Positions 16,454 through 24,025 of a stretch of DNA of 64,000 nucleotides are shown one piece after another. Location: assembly GCA_023408315.1 (NCBI GenBank), contig JAEYKI010000013.1, positions 104,926 to 168,925 of the forward strand, given 5' to 3'. The translations under genes were made by a program, and so were the position numbers. This DNA is from Bacillota bacterium. GTDB taxonomy: Bacteria > Bacillota > Clostridia > Christensenellales > Christensenellaceae. Every line of letters starts with the position of its first letter. Position 1 is the stretch's first letter. The notes under the pieces are model-generated. The model searched no databases. It saw nothing but the letters and a program-made list of their open reading frames with translations, and was not told where the DNA came from.

Positions 16454-17593
16454 ATGGATATCAAGACAAAATGTATACACGGAGAAAACGCTTTAAGCGA
16501 TGCAACGGGGGCGGTATCCTATCCTATTTACCAGAGCGCGACTTTTGCGCATCCCGGTGTGGGGCAGTCCACGGGGTACGATTATTCCCGCATGCAAAAC
16601 CCAACCCGCGAACAACTGGAACGCACGGTCGCTTCCCTGGATGGAGCGCTTGACGCGCTTGCTTTTTCTTCCGGGATGGCGGCCATCGCGGCGGCTTTTG
16701 AACTGTTTGCGCCCGGCAGCCATATCATCGTATCCGACGACCTGTACGGCGGCGCGCACCGGTATTTTGAACATATCAGCAAAAAAAACGGCCTTACTTT
16801 CGACTACGTCAACACGTCTTATATAGAACAGATTGCGGACGCACTTAAGCCGGAAACCAAAGCTGTTTTTGTTGAAACGCCCACCAATCCCATGATGCAG
16901 GTGAGCGATATCCGGGCCATCTGCTCTCTCGCAAAGCAGCACAACCTGCTCACCATTATAGACAATACGTTTTTAACACCGTATTTTCAGCAGCCGATCG
17001 CGCTGGGCGCAGATATTGTGGTATACAGCGGCACCAAATTTTACGGCGGCCATAACGATGTCATCGCGGGATTCCTGGTGGTTAATACGCAGGAACTGAG
17101 CGAAAAACTACGGTTTATATTAAAAACAACCGGCGCGGGCCTGGCTCCGTTTGACAGCTGGCTTATACTGCGGGGGCTCAAGACCCTGGCCGTGCGTATG
17201 GAACAGCAGCAGAAAAACGCGCTCATCATTGCCAACTGGCTCAGGACCCAACCCAAGGTAAAACGTGTATTTTACGCGGGCCTGGTGGACCATCCTTCCT
17301 ATGCAATATCTCTGGGGCAGTCCACGGGCTTTGGGTCTATGATCTCTTTTGAGGTGGAAAGCGAGGAGACCGCCGTGCGCATTCTTGAGCGCGTGCAGTT
17401 GATCCTGTATGCAGAAAGCCTGGGAGGCGTGGAAACCCTCATCACATACCCCATGCTGCAGACGCATGCGGACATACCCAAAGAGATACGGGAATCGCGC
17501 GGCATCAACGGGCGGCTTTTGCGCCTTTCTGTCGGTTTGGAATATGCGGACGATCTGATAGCGGATTTGCAGCAGGCTTTAGAGGATAAATAA
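16454..17593 (+). CDS. Cystathionine gamma-synthase/lyase-type PLP enzyme
   Basis: A 379-residue Cys/Met metabolism PLP enzyme. Motifs: YDYSRMQNPTREQLE, AFSSGMAAIAA, ETPTNPMMQVSDI, IIDNTFLTPYFQQP, and the PLP lysine in YSGTKFYGGHNDVIAG. The short length and GGHNDVIAG resemble Gram-positive MetI/MetB and MccB/YrhB enzymes. It either joins cysteine to an acylated homoserine to give cystathionine or cleaves cystathionine to cysteine; family members cannot be told apart by eye. It lies 12 bases after the regulator and 2 bases before the beta-lyase, favouring transsulfuration to homocysteine. Confidence 0.88.
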   Translation: MDIKTKCIHGENALSDATGAVSYPIYQSATFAHPGVGQSTGYDYSRMQNPTREQLERTVASLDGALDALAFSSGMAAIAAAFELFAPGSHIIVSDDLYGGAHRYFEHISKKNGLTFDYVNTSYIEQIADALKPETKAVFVETPTNPMMQVSDIRAICSLAKQHNLLTIIDNTFLTPYFQQPIALGADIVVYSGTKFYGGHNDVIAGFLVVNTQELSEKLRFILKTTGAGLAPFDSWLILRGLKTLAVRMEQQQKNALIIANWLRTQPKVKRVFYAGLVDHPSYAISLGQSTGFGSMISFEVESEETAVRILERVQLILYAESLGGVETLITYPMLQTHADIPKEIRESRGINGRLLRLSVGLEYADDLIADLQQALEDK

Positions 17594-17595
17594 AA

Positions 17596-18771
17596 ATGTG
17601 CTTTGACTTTGACAATATTACGGAACGCAAAAACACGGATTCCATCAAATACGATTTTGCCACGCAGCGCGGCATGCCTGAAGGCCTTTTGCCCCTGTGG
17701 GTGGCGGATATGGACTTCCCCGCCCCTCCCTGCGTAACCCAGGCGCTGGAGGAAAAAAGCAGGCACGGGATTTTTGGGTATTCGGAGAGCGGAGACGCTT
17801 ATTTTGAAGCCGTGCGCAACTGGTTTGATTCCAACTTTGGCTGGAGCCCCAAACGCGGCTGGCTTGTTAAAACCCCCGGCGTTGTATACGCTATTTGCAC
17901 GGCCATACGCGCCCTTACGCAGGAAGGCGACGCGGTTTTAATCCAGCAGCCTGTGTATTACCCCTTTACAGAATCCATTCTGGCAAACAGGCGCAAACTG
18001 GCCATAAACCAGCTTGTTTATACCCAGGGCAACTACCAAATTGATTTTGAGGATTTTGAAAACCAGATCGTAAGCCATGGCGTAAAATTGTTTATACTCT
18101 GCAGCCCGCACAACCCTGTTGGCCGGGTATGGACAAAGGACGAATTGCTGCAACTGGGCATTCTTTGCCACCGGTACGGCGTTGTGGTCATCTCGGACGA
18201 AATACATGCGGATTTTGTGTTTCCGGGGCATGCGCACACGGTTTTTGCAAGCGTCAATCCATTGTTTGAAGATTTTACCATCACCTGCACGGCTCCCAGC
18301 AAAACGTTTAATCTGGCGGGGCTGCAGAACTCCAATATTTTTATTAAAAACGCGGATATCCGCAACGCGTTTCGCGATGAGATAAAAAAGAGCGGTTATA
18401 GCCAGCTCAATATTATGGGCATGGTAGCCTGCCGCGCCGGATATGAGCAGGGCGGAGAATGGCTGAACGAGCTTAGGGCGTACCTAACCCAAAATCTTGC
18501 GTTTTTGCGGGATTTTCTGGCCCAAAGGCTCCCCCAAATACGCCTGGTGGAGCCGCAGGGCACATACCTTGTCTGGCTTGATTGCAAAGCCCTGGGTCTG
18601 GGAGACAAAGATCTGGACCGCTTTGTTATCCATAAAGCCGGCCTCTGGCTGGACGGCGGCACCATGTTTGGCGCGGGCGGCCAAGGCTTCCAGCGTGTAA
18701 ACATCGCCTGCCCCCGGCGAATACTTGAAAAAGCCCTCTTACAACTGGAACAAGCAGTAAAAGCAAAGTAA
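17596..18771 (+). CDS. MalY/PatB-type cystathionine beta-lyase
   Basis: A 391-residue fold-type I PLP enzyme of the MalY/PatB group. The N-terminus LLPLWVADMDFPAPP, the central LFILCSPHNPVGRVW, ISDEIHADFVFPG and the PLP lysine in CTAPSKTFNLAGLQNS are all characteristic. It cleaves cystathionine to homocysteine, pyruvate and ammonia. It starts 3 bases after the gamma-synthase-type gene, so the two are co-translated and together form a cysteine-to-homocysteine route. Confidence 0.9.
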   Translation: MCFDFDNITERKNTDSIKYDFATQRGMPEGLLPLWVADMDFPAPPCVTQALEEKSRHGIFGYSESGDAYFEAVRNWFDSNFGWSPKRGWLVKTPGVVYAICTAIRALTQEGDAVLIQQPVYYPFTESILANRRKLAINQLVYTQGNYQIDFEDFENQIVSHGVKLFILCSPHNPVGRVWTKDELLQLGILCHRYGVVVISDEIHADFVFPGHAHTVFASVNPLFEDFTITCTAPSKTFNLAGLQNSNIFIKNADIRNAFRDEIKKSGYSQLNIMGMVACRAGYEQGGEWLNELRAYLTQNLAFLRDFLAQRLPQIRLVEPQGTYLVWLDCKALGLGDKDLDRFVIHKAGLWLDGGTMFGAGGQGFQRVNIACPRRILEKALLQLEQAVKAK

Positions 18772-18801
18772 CAAAAAAACATGAACTGTAATTTATGTGG
18801 C

Positions 18802-18833
18802 CTTACCTTTGTTTTTTTCCAAAGAAAGGTAAG
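18802..18833. terminator. Hairpin between convergent patB-like and csoR genes
   Basis: A perfect 9-bp inverted repeat CTTACCTTT/AAAGGTAAG with a 14-base loop containing seven T. It sits between convergent genes and is probably a shared terminator. There is no T-tract directly after the stem, so efficiency is uncertain. Confidence 0.5.
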
Positions 18834-18841
18834 ATAAATAG

Positions 18842-19111
18842 TTATTTAGTGATTTTCTCAAGAAGAGCCGCAATCTCTTCTATTTTTTCGTCTTCACGGC
18901 CTTCAAGTAATGCTTCCTTTACGCAACATTTCATATGCGCCCGAATGATTTCCCGGTTCACCCGGTTCAAAATGGAAGTGGCGGCAAGTATCTGGTTGGA
19001 AACGTCGATACAGTACCGGTCCTCCTCCACCATTTTAATAATGCCTTCCACCTGGCCTTTTGCCGTTTTCAGCAAACGGCTGATGTTATCCCTGTCCGCT
19101 TTCATTCTCAT
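18842..19111 (-). CDS. csoR: Copper-sensing repressor CsoR
   Basis: An 89-residue all-helical DUF156 repressor. The Cu(I) ligands are Cys34 (DRYCIDVSNQ), His59 and Cys63 (RAHMKCC), matching the Cys-His-Cys set of CsoR; an extra Cys62 is next to the last ligand. It starts within the ATGA overlap of the copA/copZ frame and is the last gene of the copper operon. A matching G/C-rich palindrome lies in the copA leader. Copper binding should release the repressor. Confidence 0.93.
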   Translation of the reverse strand: MRMKADRDNISRLLKTAKGQVEGIIKMVEEDRYCIDVSNQILAATSILNRVNREIIRAHMKCCVKEALLEGREDEKIEEIAALLEKITK

Positions 19112-19323
19112 GCACCGGGCTCTATTTTTTCAACCGTATATCCGGCGTCTTCCACAGCCCCGGCCAATACGGAATCGGGCACGTCTTTTGTAAGGGTAAT
19201 ATACGCTTTTTTCTCCTCCAGCGCCACATGCGCGGCAACGCCGTCTATCGCGTTCAGCGCTTTTTCCACCCTTGCGGAACAATGCCCGCACGACATACCT
19301 TCAATAATCATTTTCTTTTCCAT
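19108..19323 (-). CDS. copZ: Internal start for a free CopZ copper chaperone
   Basis: Within the copA frame an AAGGAG stands 8 bases before ATG 19323 and would give a 71-residue protein, MEKKMIIEGMSCGHCSARV onwards, with the length and ferredoxin-like pattern of CopZ. The last two coding bases overlap the csoR start. That a separate product is made is inferred from the ribosome site; the longer fusion is equally open. Confidence 0.55.
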   Translation of the reverse strand: MEKKMIIEGMSCGHCSARVEKALNAIDGVAAHVALEEKKAYITLTKDVPDSVLAGAVEDAGYTVEKIEPGA

Positions 19324-21642
19324 TTTATATTCTCCTTTTTGATTGATTTCACAAATTCCGGTGGGGCAGCCCGTCCACGCCTCCCGCTCTTTTGCCCTGA
19401 ACAACCGGAGCCTGAGCGCGTTTGTCACCACAAACACGGAACTTAGGCTCATTGCGGCCGCCGCAATCATTGGATTGAGCCTGAGGCCCAGCAACTCGTA
19501 AAACGCGCCGGCTGCAATAGGTATGCCAATGACGTTATAGAAAAACGCCCAGAATAGGTTCTGTTTTATATTGCGCAGCACCGCCCAGCTCAGGTGGATT
19601 GCGGTTACCGCGTCCAAAAGGTCGCTCTTCATCAGCACAACGTCCGCCGCTTCAATGGCAACATCCGTTCCAGCGCCAATGGCAATGCCAACGTCTGCGC
19701 GGGCAAGCGCAGGCGCGTCGTTGATCCCATCGCCAATCATGGCGACTTTTCTGCCCGCGGCCTGCAGGGCGGCAATTTCTTTTTCCTTGTCCTGGGGCAT
19801 CACTTCCGCAATTACCCTTGTAATACCCAATTGTTGCCGTATCGCCTCGGCGGTGCGCCTGTTGTCCCCGGTCAGCATCACAACTTCCATTCGAAGCGCG
19901 GCAAAAGCCCGTATTGCCTGTCCGCTGGTAGGCTTCACAACATCGGCCACGGCAACCAGCCCCAGCGCCCGCTCGCCTTCAGCAAAATACAGCAGGCTCT
20001 TCCCCTGGGAAGAAAGCCTCTCTCCCTCTTCTTGGAGTCCCGCCAATTGGACGCCCTTCTCCCGCATCAAATACAGGTTGCCCGCATGGTAGATATTTTC
20101 GCCCAGCACAGCCTGTACGCCCCGGCCGGGAATGGCTATAAAATTCTCAACATCTTTAACAACGGCGCCACGCGCCGCGGCCTCCGCCAATATCGCCTCT
20201 GCCAGCGGATGCTCGGATGATTTTTCTATGGAAGCGGCTATACCAAGCAAACAGTCCTCTGTCAGGTCCGTGCCGCAAACAATGTCCGTCACGCGCGGCT
20301 TGCCCTGGGTAATGGTCCCTGTCTTATCCAGCACCACCACATCCGCCTTATGCGCAATTTCCAGAGTCTCCGCTGATTTAAACAAAATGCCGTTTTCCGC
20401 GCCTTTGCCCGTGCCCACCATGATTGCCACAGGCGTTGCAAGCCCCAGGGCGCACGGGCAGGAAATCACCAGCACCGCAATGCCAATAGACATGGCAAAC
20501 TCAAACGGCTGTCCCACAAGCAGCCAGACAACCATTGCGCCCGCCGCTATGGAAATAACCGCCGGTACAAACACGCCGCTGATCCTGTCCGCCAGCTTGG
20601 CAATGGGCGCTTTGGAAGAGACAGCGTCCTCCACCAACGCTATAATCTGCGCCAAAACCGTATCGTTCCCAACCTTCTGCGCACGAAACCGAAAGGCCCC
20701 CGTGCGATTTATGGTGGCAGCAATCACCGTATCTCCCGCCTGCTTGGGAACCGGGATACTCTCCCCGGTAATGGCGGATTCATCCACCGTGGAACTGCCC
20801 TCCAAAACCACCCCGTCCACTGGAATGCTCTGGCCCGGCCCAACCAGAACAATATCCCCCACCTGCACGTTTTCCACAGGCAGCTCCGTTTTCATCCCGT
20901 CCCGCAGCACGATAGCCGTTTTGGGGGCCAGATTCATCAGCTTGGTAATAGCGTCCGAGGTTTTTCCCTTGGATCTTGTTTCCAGGTATTTGCCCAGTGT
21001 AATCAGCGTCAATATCATGCCCGCGGATTCAAAATACAAATCCATAGTATAAGCTTCCACAAGCGCCCCGTTCATATGCCCCAATCCGTAACCGATATTA
21101 AAAATGGCTACAATGCCATATGCAAAAGCGGCGGCGGAACCAATGGCAATCAGAGAATCCATGTTTGGCGCGCCCCGGAAAAGCATCTTAAAGCCGTTTC
21201 TGAAATAATGAAAATTTACAAAGACAAGGGGAATCAACAGTAAAAACTGCGCAAACGCAAAAATAAGGGCGTTTTCCATACCGGCGAACGCAGCAGGCAG
21301 CGGAAATCCGGCCATACGCCCCATGGCTGTATAAAACAGAGGAACCAAAAAAACAAGCGAAACAATAAAGCGCCGCTTCATTCCCTGCGCTTCCTGCTCA
21401 AATATTTCCCCGCCGCTTTTCTTCTCCCCGCCCTGCAGGGCCGCGTTGTATCCGGCTTTTTGCACGGCCGCAATAATGCCCGCCGGGTCAGCCTTGTCCG
21501 GGTCAAACGCCACCGTCATACTGTTTTTCAGCAGGTTCACATTCACTTCCCGCACCCCGGGCAGCCGGCTTACGCTCGTTTGCACATGCCCGGCGCATGC
21601 GCTGCAGGTCATTCCGTATACATCAAACTTGTTCTTTGCCAT
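19108..21642 (-). CDS. copA: Copper-exporting P-type ATPase CopA fused in frame to a CopZ-like domain
   Basis: An 844-residue P1B-ATPase for Cu(I) export across the cytoplasmic membrane. One N-terminal metal-binding domain (GMTCSAC, residues 10-16), eight expected membrane helices with SCPCALGLATP in the sixth, TGES in the actuator, phosphorylated Asp in DKTGTITQGKP, SSEHPLAEAI and GDGINDAPALA. Unusually the frame does not stop after the last helix: it runs through a short linker into a full second heavy-metal domain (GMSCGHCSARV, about residues 774-840). A separate ribosome site and ATG lie inside the linker, so a free chaperone can also be made. Confidence 0.95.
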   Translation of the reverse strand: MAKNKFDVYGMTCSACAGHVQTSVSRLPGVREVNVNLLKNSMTVAFDPDKADPAGIIAAVQKAGYNAALQGGEKKSGGEIFEQEAQGMKRRFIVSLVFLVPLFYTAMGRMAGFPLPAAFAGMENALIFAFAQFLLLIPLVFVNFHYFRNGFKMLFRGAPNMDSLIAIGSAAAFAYGIVAIFNIGYGLGHMNGALVEAYTMDLYFESAGMILTLITLGKYLETRSKGKTSDAITKLMNLAPKTAIVLRDGMKTELPVENVQVGDIVLVGPGQSIPVDGVVLEGSSTVDESAITGESIPVPKQAGDTVIAATINRTGAFRFRAQKVGNDTVLAQIIALVEDAVSSKAPIAKLADRISGVFVPAVISIAAGAMVVWLLVGQPFEFAMSIGIAVLVISCPCALGLATPVAIMVGTGKGAENGILFKSAETLEIAHKADVVVLDKTGTITQGKPRVTDIVCGTDLTEDCLLGIAASIEKSSEHPLAEAILAEAAARGAVVKDVENFIAIPGRGVQAVLGENIYHAGNLYLMREKGVQLAGLQEEGERLSSQGKSLLYFAEGERALGLVAVADVVKPTSGQAIRAFAALRMEVVMLTGDNRRTAEAIRQQLGITRVIAEVMPQDKEKEIAALQAAGRKVAMIGDGINDAPALARADVGIAIGAGTDVAIEAADVVLMKSDLLDAVTAIHLSWAVLRNIKQNLFWAFFYNVIGIPIAAGAFYELLGLRLNPMIAAAAMSLSSVFVVTNALRLRLFRAKEREAWTGCPTGICEINQKGEYKMEKKMIIEGMSCGHCSARVEKALNAIDGVAAHVALEEKKAYITLTKDVPDSVLAGAVEDAGYTVEKIEPGA

Positions 21643-21651
21643 TTCAATCTC

Positions 21652-21671
21652 TCCCCACCCCCGTGGGGTGT
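21652..21671 (-). promoter_or_regulatory. CsoR-type operator in the copA leader
   Basis: ACACCCCACGGGGGTGGGG on the minus strand is a G/C-rich palindrome like known CsoR sites (C-run, central TA/CA, G-run). It begins 7 bases downstream of the -10 and also contains the copA ribosome site, so binding would block both initiation steps. Confidence 0.65.
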
Positions 21672-21677
21672 TATTTT

Positions 21678-21706
21678 AATTTACCACACCGTTCAGGATA
21701 TGTAAA
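21678..21706 (-). promoter_or_regulatory. copA promoter
   Basis: Minus strand TTTACA (21701-21706), 17 bases, TAAATT (21678-21683). The CsoR-like palindrome follows at the expected transcription start. Confidence 0.65.
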
Positions 21707-21833
21707 TACTCTTTTTCTATAAACCGGTGTGCAATACTTCTAAAACATACAAGTTTTCCGGCCAATTTTTTTGTTTATTAATAAAACAATATTTAATTTT
21801 TTAAAAAAATTTGCTTTTGTAAGGAGAATGCAT

Positions 21834-22595
21834 ATGATGCCTGCCATATTCATAGGCCACGGGTCGCCTATGAACGCAATTACAGAAAACGAATACGTGC
21901 AGGGTTGGCGCAGCATTGCGGATGAAATTGGCAAACCGTCCGCAATTCTTTCCGTATCCGCGCACTGGTACACAGGCCGCACGGGCGTCTGCACGCTGGA
22001 AAAGCCACCCATGATCCATGATTTTTACGGATTTCCAAAAACGCTTTACGCTCTTGATTATCCCGCGTCCGGCGCTCCCGCGTTTGCCCGGCAGGCAATT
22101 AATCTTTTGGCCGGAAAAGCGGTGGAAGACAATTCCTGGGGCCTGGATCACGGAACATGGTGCCCCTTGCTGTTCATGTACCCAATGGCGGATATCCCTG
22201 TGTTCCAGATGAGCATCAACAAATCGCTTGCGCCAGAAGAACACATCCAGTTGGCGCGCGCCCTGCGGCCCCTCCGTGAACAAAATGTTCTGATCCTGGG
22301 CAGCGGAAACATTGTGCACAATCTGGCGCTGCTGGATACAGAAATGCTGGGCGGATTCGGCTGGGCCTACCAGTTTGACGATTATATCTTGCACGCAATT
22401 GAAAAACACGCGATAGAAGACGTGATTCATTACGGCCGGGCCGGTGAATCCGCCAAATACGCGTTTTTTACGCCCGAGCATTACTACCCACTTCTGTATG
22501 CACTGGGTGCGGCGGACGAAGACTGCTCCGCGCGGGTGTTTAACCACGCCTGCACGCTGGGCAGCCTTTCCATGACCTCCTATATTTTTGGCTAG
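21834..22595 (+). CDS. DODA-type extradiol dioxygenase (YgiD/LigB-like)
   Basis: A 253-residue class III extradiol dioxygenase-fold protein. Metal ligands expected for the family are seen in FIGHGSPMNAI, SAHWYT and GLDHGTWCPLL; GSGNIVHNL follows. Relatives cleave catechols or DOPA with oxygen, but in anaerobes the true substrate is unknown. Start chosen at ATG 21834, 7 bases after AAGGAG; a longer frame from 21771 lacks a ribosome site. It is followed by pirin, 14 bases on, a pairing that recurs in bacteria. Confidence 0.88.
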   Translation: MMPAIFIGHGSPMNAITENEYVQGWRSIADEIGKPSAILSVSAHWYTGRTGVCTLEKPPMIHDFYGFPKTLYALDYPASGAPAFARQAINLLAGKAVEDNSWGLDHGTWCPLLFMYPMADIPVFQMSINKSLAPEEHIQLARALRPLREQNVLILGSGNIVHNLALLDTEMLGGFGWAYQFDDYILHAIEKHAIEDVIHYGRAGESAKYAFFTPEHYYPLLYALGAADEDCSARVFNHACTLGSLSMTSYIFG

Positions 22596-22609
22596 AAAGG
22601 ATCTTTGAT

Positions 22610-23446
22610 ATGAAAAGAGAAATCAAAAAAATTGTGACAGGCAAAGAAACCTCGGACGGCGCGGGCGTGCGCCTCACGCGCGTGCTCTCCAGGCCGGACG
22701 TATACGACTTTGACCCGTTTTTGATGCTGGACGCGTTCGATTCCACCAATCCAAACGATTATATCCGCGGATTTCCCTGGCACCCGCACAGAGGCATTGA
22801 AACCATTACCTATTTAATCAACGGCGATATTGAACACGGCGACAGCCTGGGCAACAGCGGCAGCATACAGGACGGCTGCAGCCAGTGGATGACCGCCGGG
22901 AGCGGTATCATTCACCAGGAAATGCCGAGGCCTGCCCCACACATGCTGGGGGTGCAGCTCTGGCTCAACATGCCTGCCAGGCACAAAATGGCGCCCCCAA
23001 AATACAGGGATATTCGGCCCGCCATGATCCCCAAAGTAATAGAAAAGGAATACACCGTCTCCGTTATTTCCGGAAGCTTTGACGGCGTGCCGGGAGCCGT
23101 CCAGTGCGATTACGCGCAGGCTGCGTTTTTAGATATCAACATTGAGCCGGATGCAACCCTTTCCATGGAGACAAACCCGGAAGATACCGTGTTTGCCTAT
23201 ATCATCCGGGGGGAGGGTATATTTGGCACATCCAAGGAAATAACACCTTCTAAACAGGCGGTGCTATTCGGCCCGGGAAGCCGCCTGAACATCTCGGCAG
23301 GCCCAAGCGGCATACAGCTTTTGCTTTTATCCGGCAAACCGCTGGGCGAGCCCATTGCGTGGGGCGGCCCTATTGTAATGAACACACAGGATGAACTGGA
23401 GCTGGCGTTCAGGGAACTGGACGAAGGAACATTCATCAAAGGATAA
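22610..23446 (+). CDS. Pirin family protein (bicupin)
   Basis: A 278-residue pirin. The N-terminal cupin holds the metal ligands in FPWHPHRGIETITYL and GSGIIHQEMP, and the second cupin follows. Bacterial pirins bind iron; some have quercetin 2,3-dioxygenase activity, others act as redox-linked regulators. It ends in TAATG, sharing one base with the glycosylase gene, so the three genes 21834-23964 form one operon. Confidence 0.92.
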   Translation: MKREIKKIVTGKETSDGAGVRLTRVLSRPDVYDFDPFLMLDAFDSTNPNDYIRGFPWHPHRGIETITYLINGDIEHGDSLGNSGSIQDGCSQWMTAGSGIIHQEMPRPAPHMLGVQLWLNMPARHKMAPPKYRDIRPAMIPKVIEKEYTVSVISGSFDGVPGAVQCDYAQAAFLDINIEPDATLSMETNPEDTVFAYIIRGEGIFGTSKEITPSKQAVLFGPGSRLNISAGPSGIQLLLLSGKPLGEPIAWGGPIVMNTQDELELAFRELDEGTFIKG

Positions 23447-23964
23447 TGCGTATGCAATTGCCTCTGAAAACATCTTTTCCGCCCATTGCGCAGCAGGCCC
23501 GCATCCTGATTTTGGGCACGCTGCCCAGCGTGCAGTCGTTTAAGCGGCAGCAGAACTACGGCAACCCCCAAAACCAGTTCTGGCGGCTGATTTACGCTCT
23601 GTTTGGCCAAGTGCCGGACGCGGCCTATGAAAATAAAAAAGAATTCCTGCACGCGCACAAAATCGCCCTTTGGGATTCCATCCGCAGCGCCACCAATCCA
23701 GGCAGTCTGGACGGGGATATCAAAGATATCACGCCAAACGATTTTGACTGGTTTTTTGCAGCACATCCGGGAATCCGGCATATCTTTTTTAACGGCGCAA
23801 AGTCAGAGCAGGTATTCAAGCGGTATTACCCAGGCTATTATGCCGCCTTCCCCCATACGCGGCTTCCATCCTCCAGCCCCATCCCAACTCCCGCAGTTCG
23901 TAGCTTTGAACAAAAGCTGCAAAAATGGCTGGTTATAAAAGAAGTGCTGGACGCAATTACTTAA
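23446..23964 (+). CDS. Hypoxanthine-DNA glycosylase (UDG superfamily family 6)
   Basis: A 172-residue uracil-DNA glycosylase-fold protein of the HDG type, which removes deaminated adenine (hypoxanthine) from DNA. Motif I region LILGTLPSVQSFKRQQNY carries the family signature with Asn in the following GNPQNQFW. FFNGAKSEQVFKRYY and RLPSSSPIP provide the C-terminal motif. Its coupling to a cupin pirin and a dioxygenase-like gene is unexplained; perhaps a nitrosative or oxidative damage response. An alternative ATG six bases downstream (23452) is possible. Confidence 0.85.
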   Translation: MRMQLPLKTSFPPIAQQARILILGTLPSVQSFKRQQNYGNPQNQFWRLIYALFGQVPDAAYENKKEFLHAHKIALWDSIRSATNPGSLDGDIKDITPNDFDWFFAAHPGIRHIFFNGAKSEQVFKRYYPGYYAAFPHTRLPSSSPIPTPAVRSFEQKLQKWLVIKEVLDAIT

Positions 23965-23976
23965 ACCGCTGCACGC

Positions 23977-24005
23977 AAAAGGCGGCAGCCAAACGGCATG
24001 CCGCC
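23977..24005 (-). terminator. Terminator of the chemoreceptor gene
   Basis: Minus-strand RNA: GGCGGCA/TGCCGCC stem with an 11-base loop followed by UUUU, 20 bases past the chemoreceptor stop. It also lies just after the glycosylase stop on the other strand. Confidence 0.7.
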
Positions 24006-24025
24006 CATATCCGGATTCTTTTATA

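Noticed and set aside
20132..21052. 306-codon plus-strand frame opposite copA
   Set aside because: Ser/Ala/Thr-rich shadow translation of the ATPase gene, no ribosome site.
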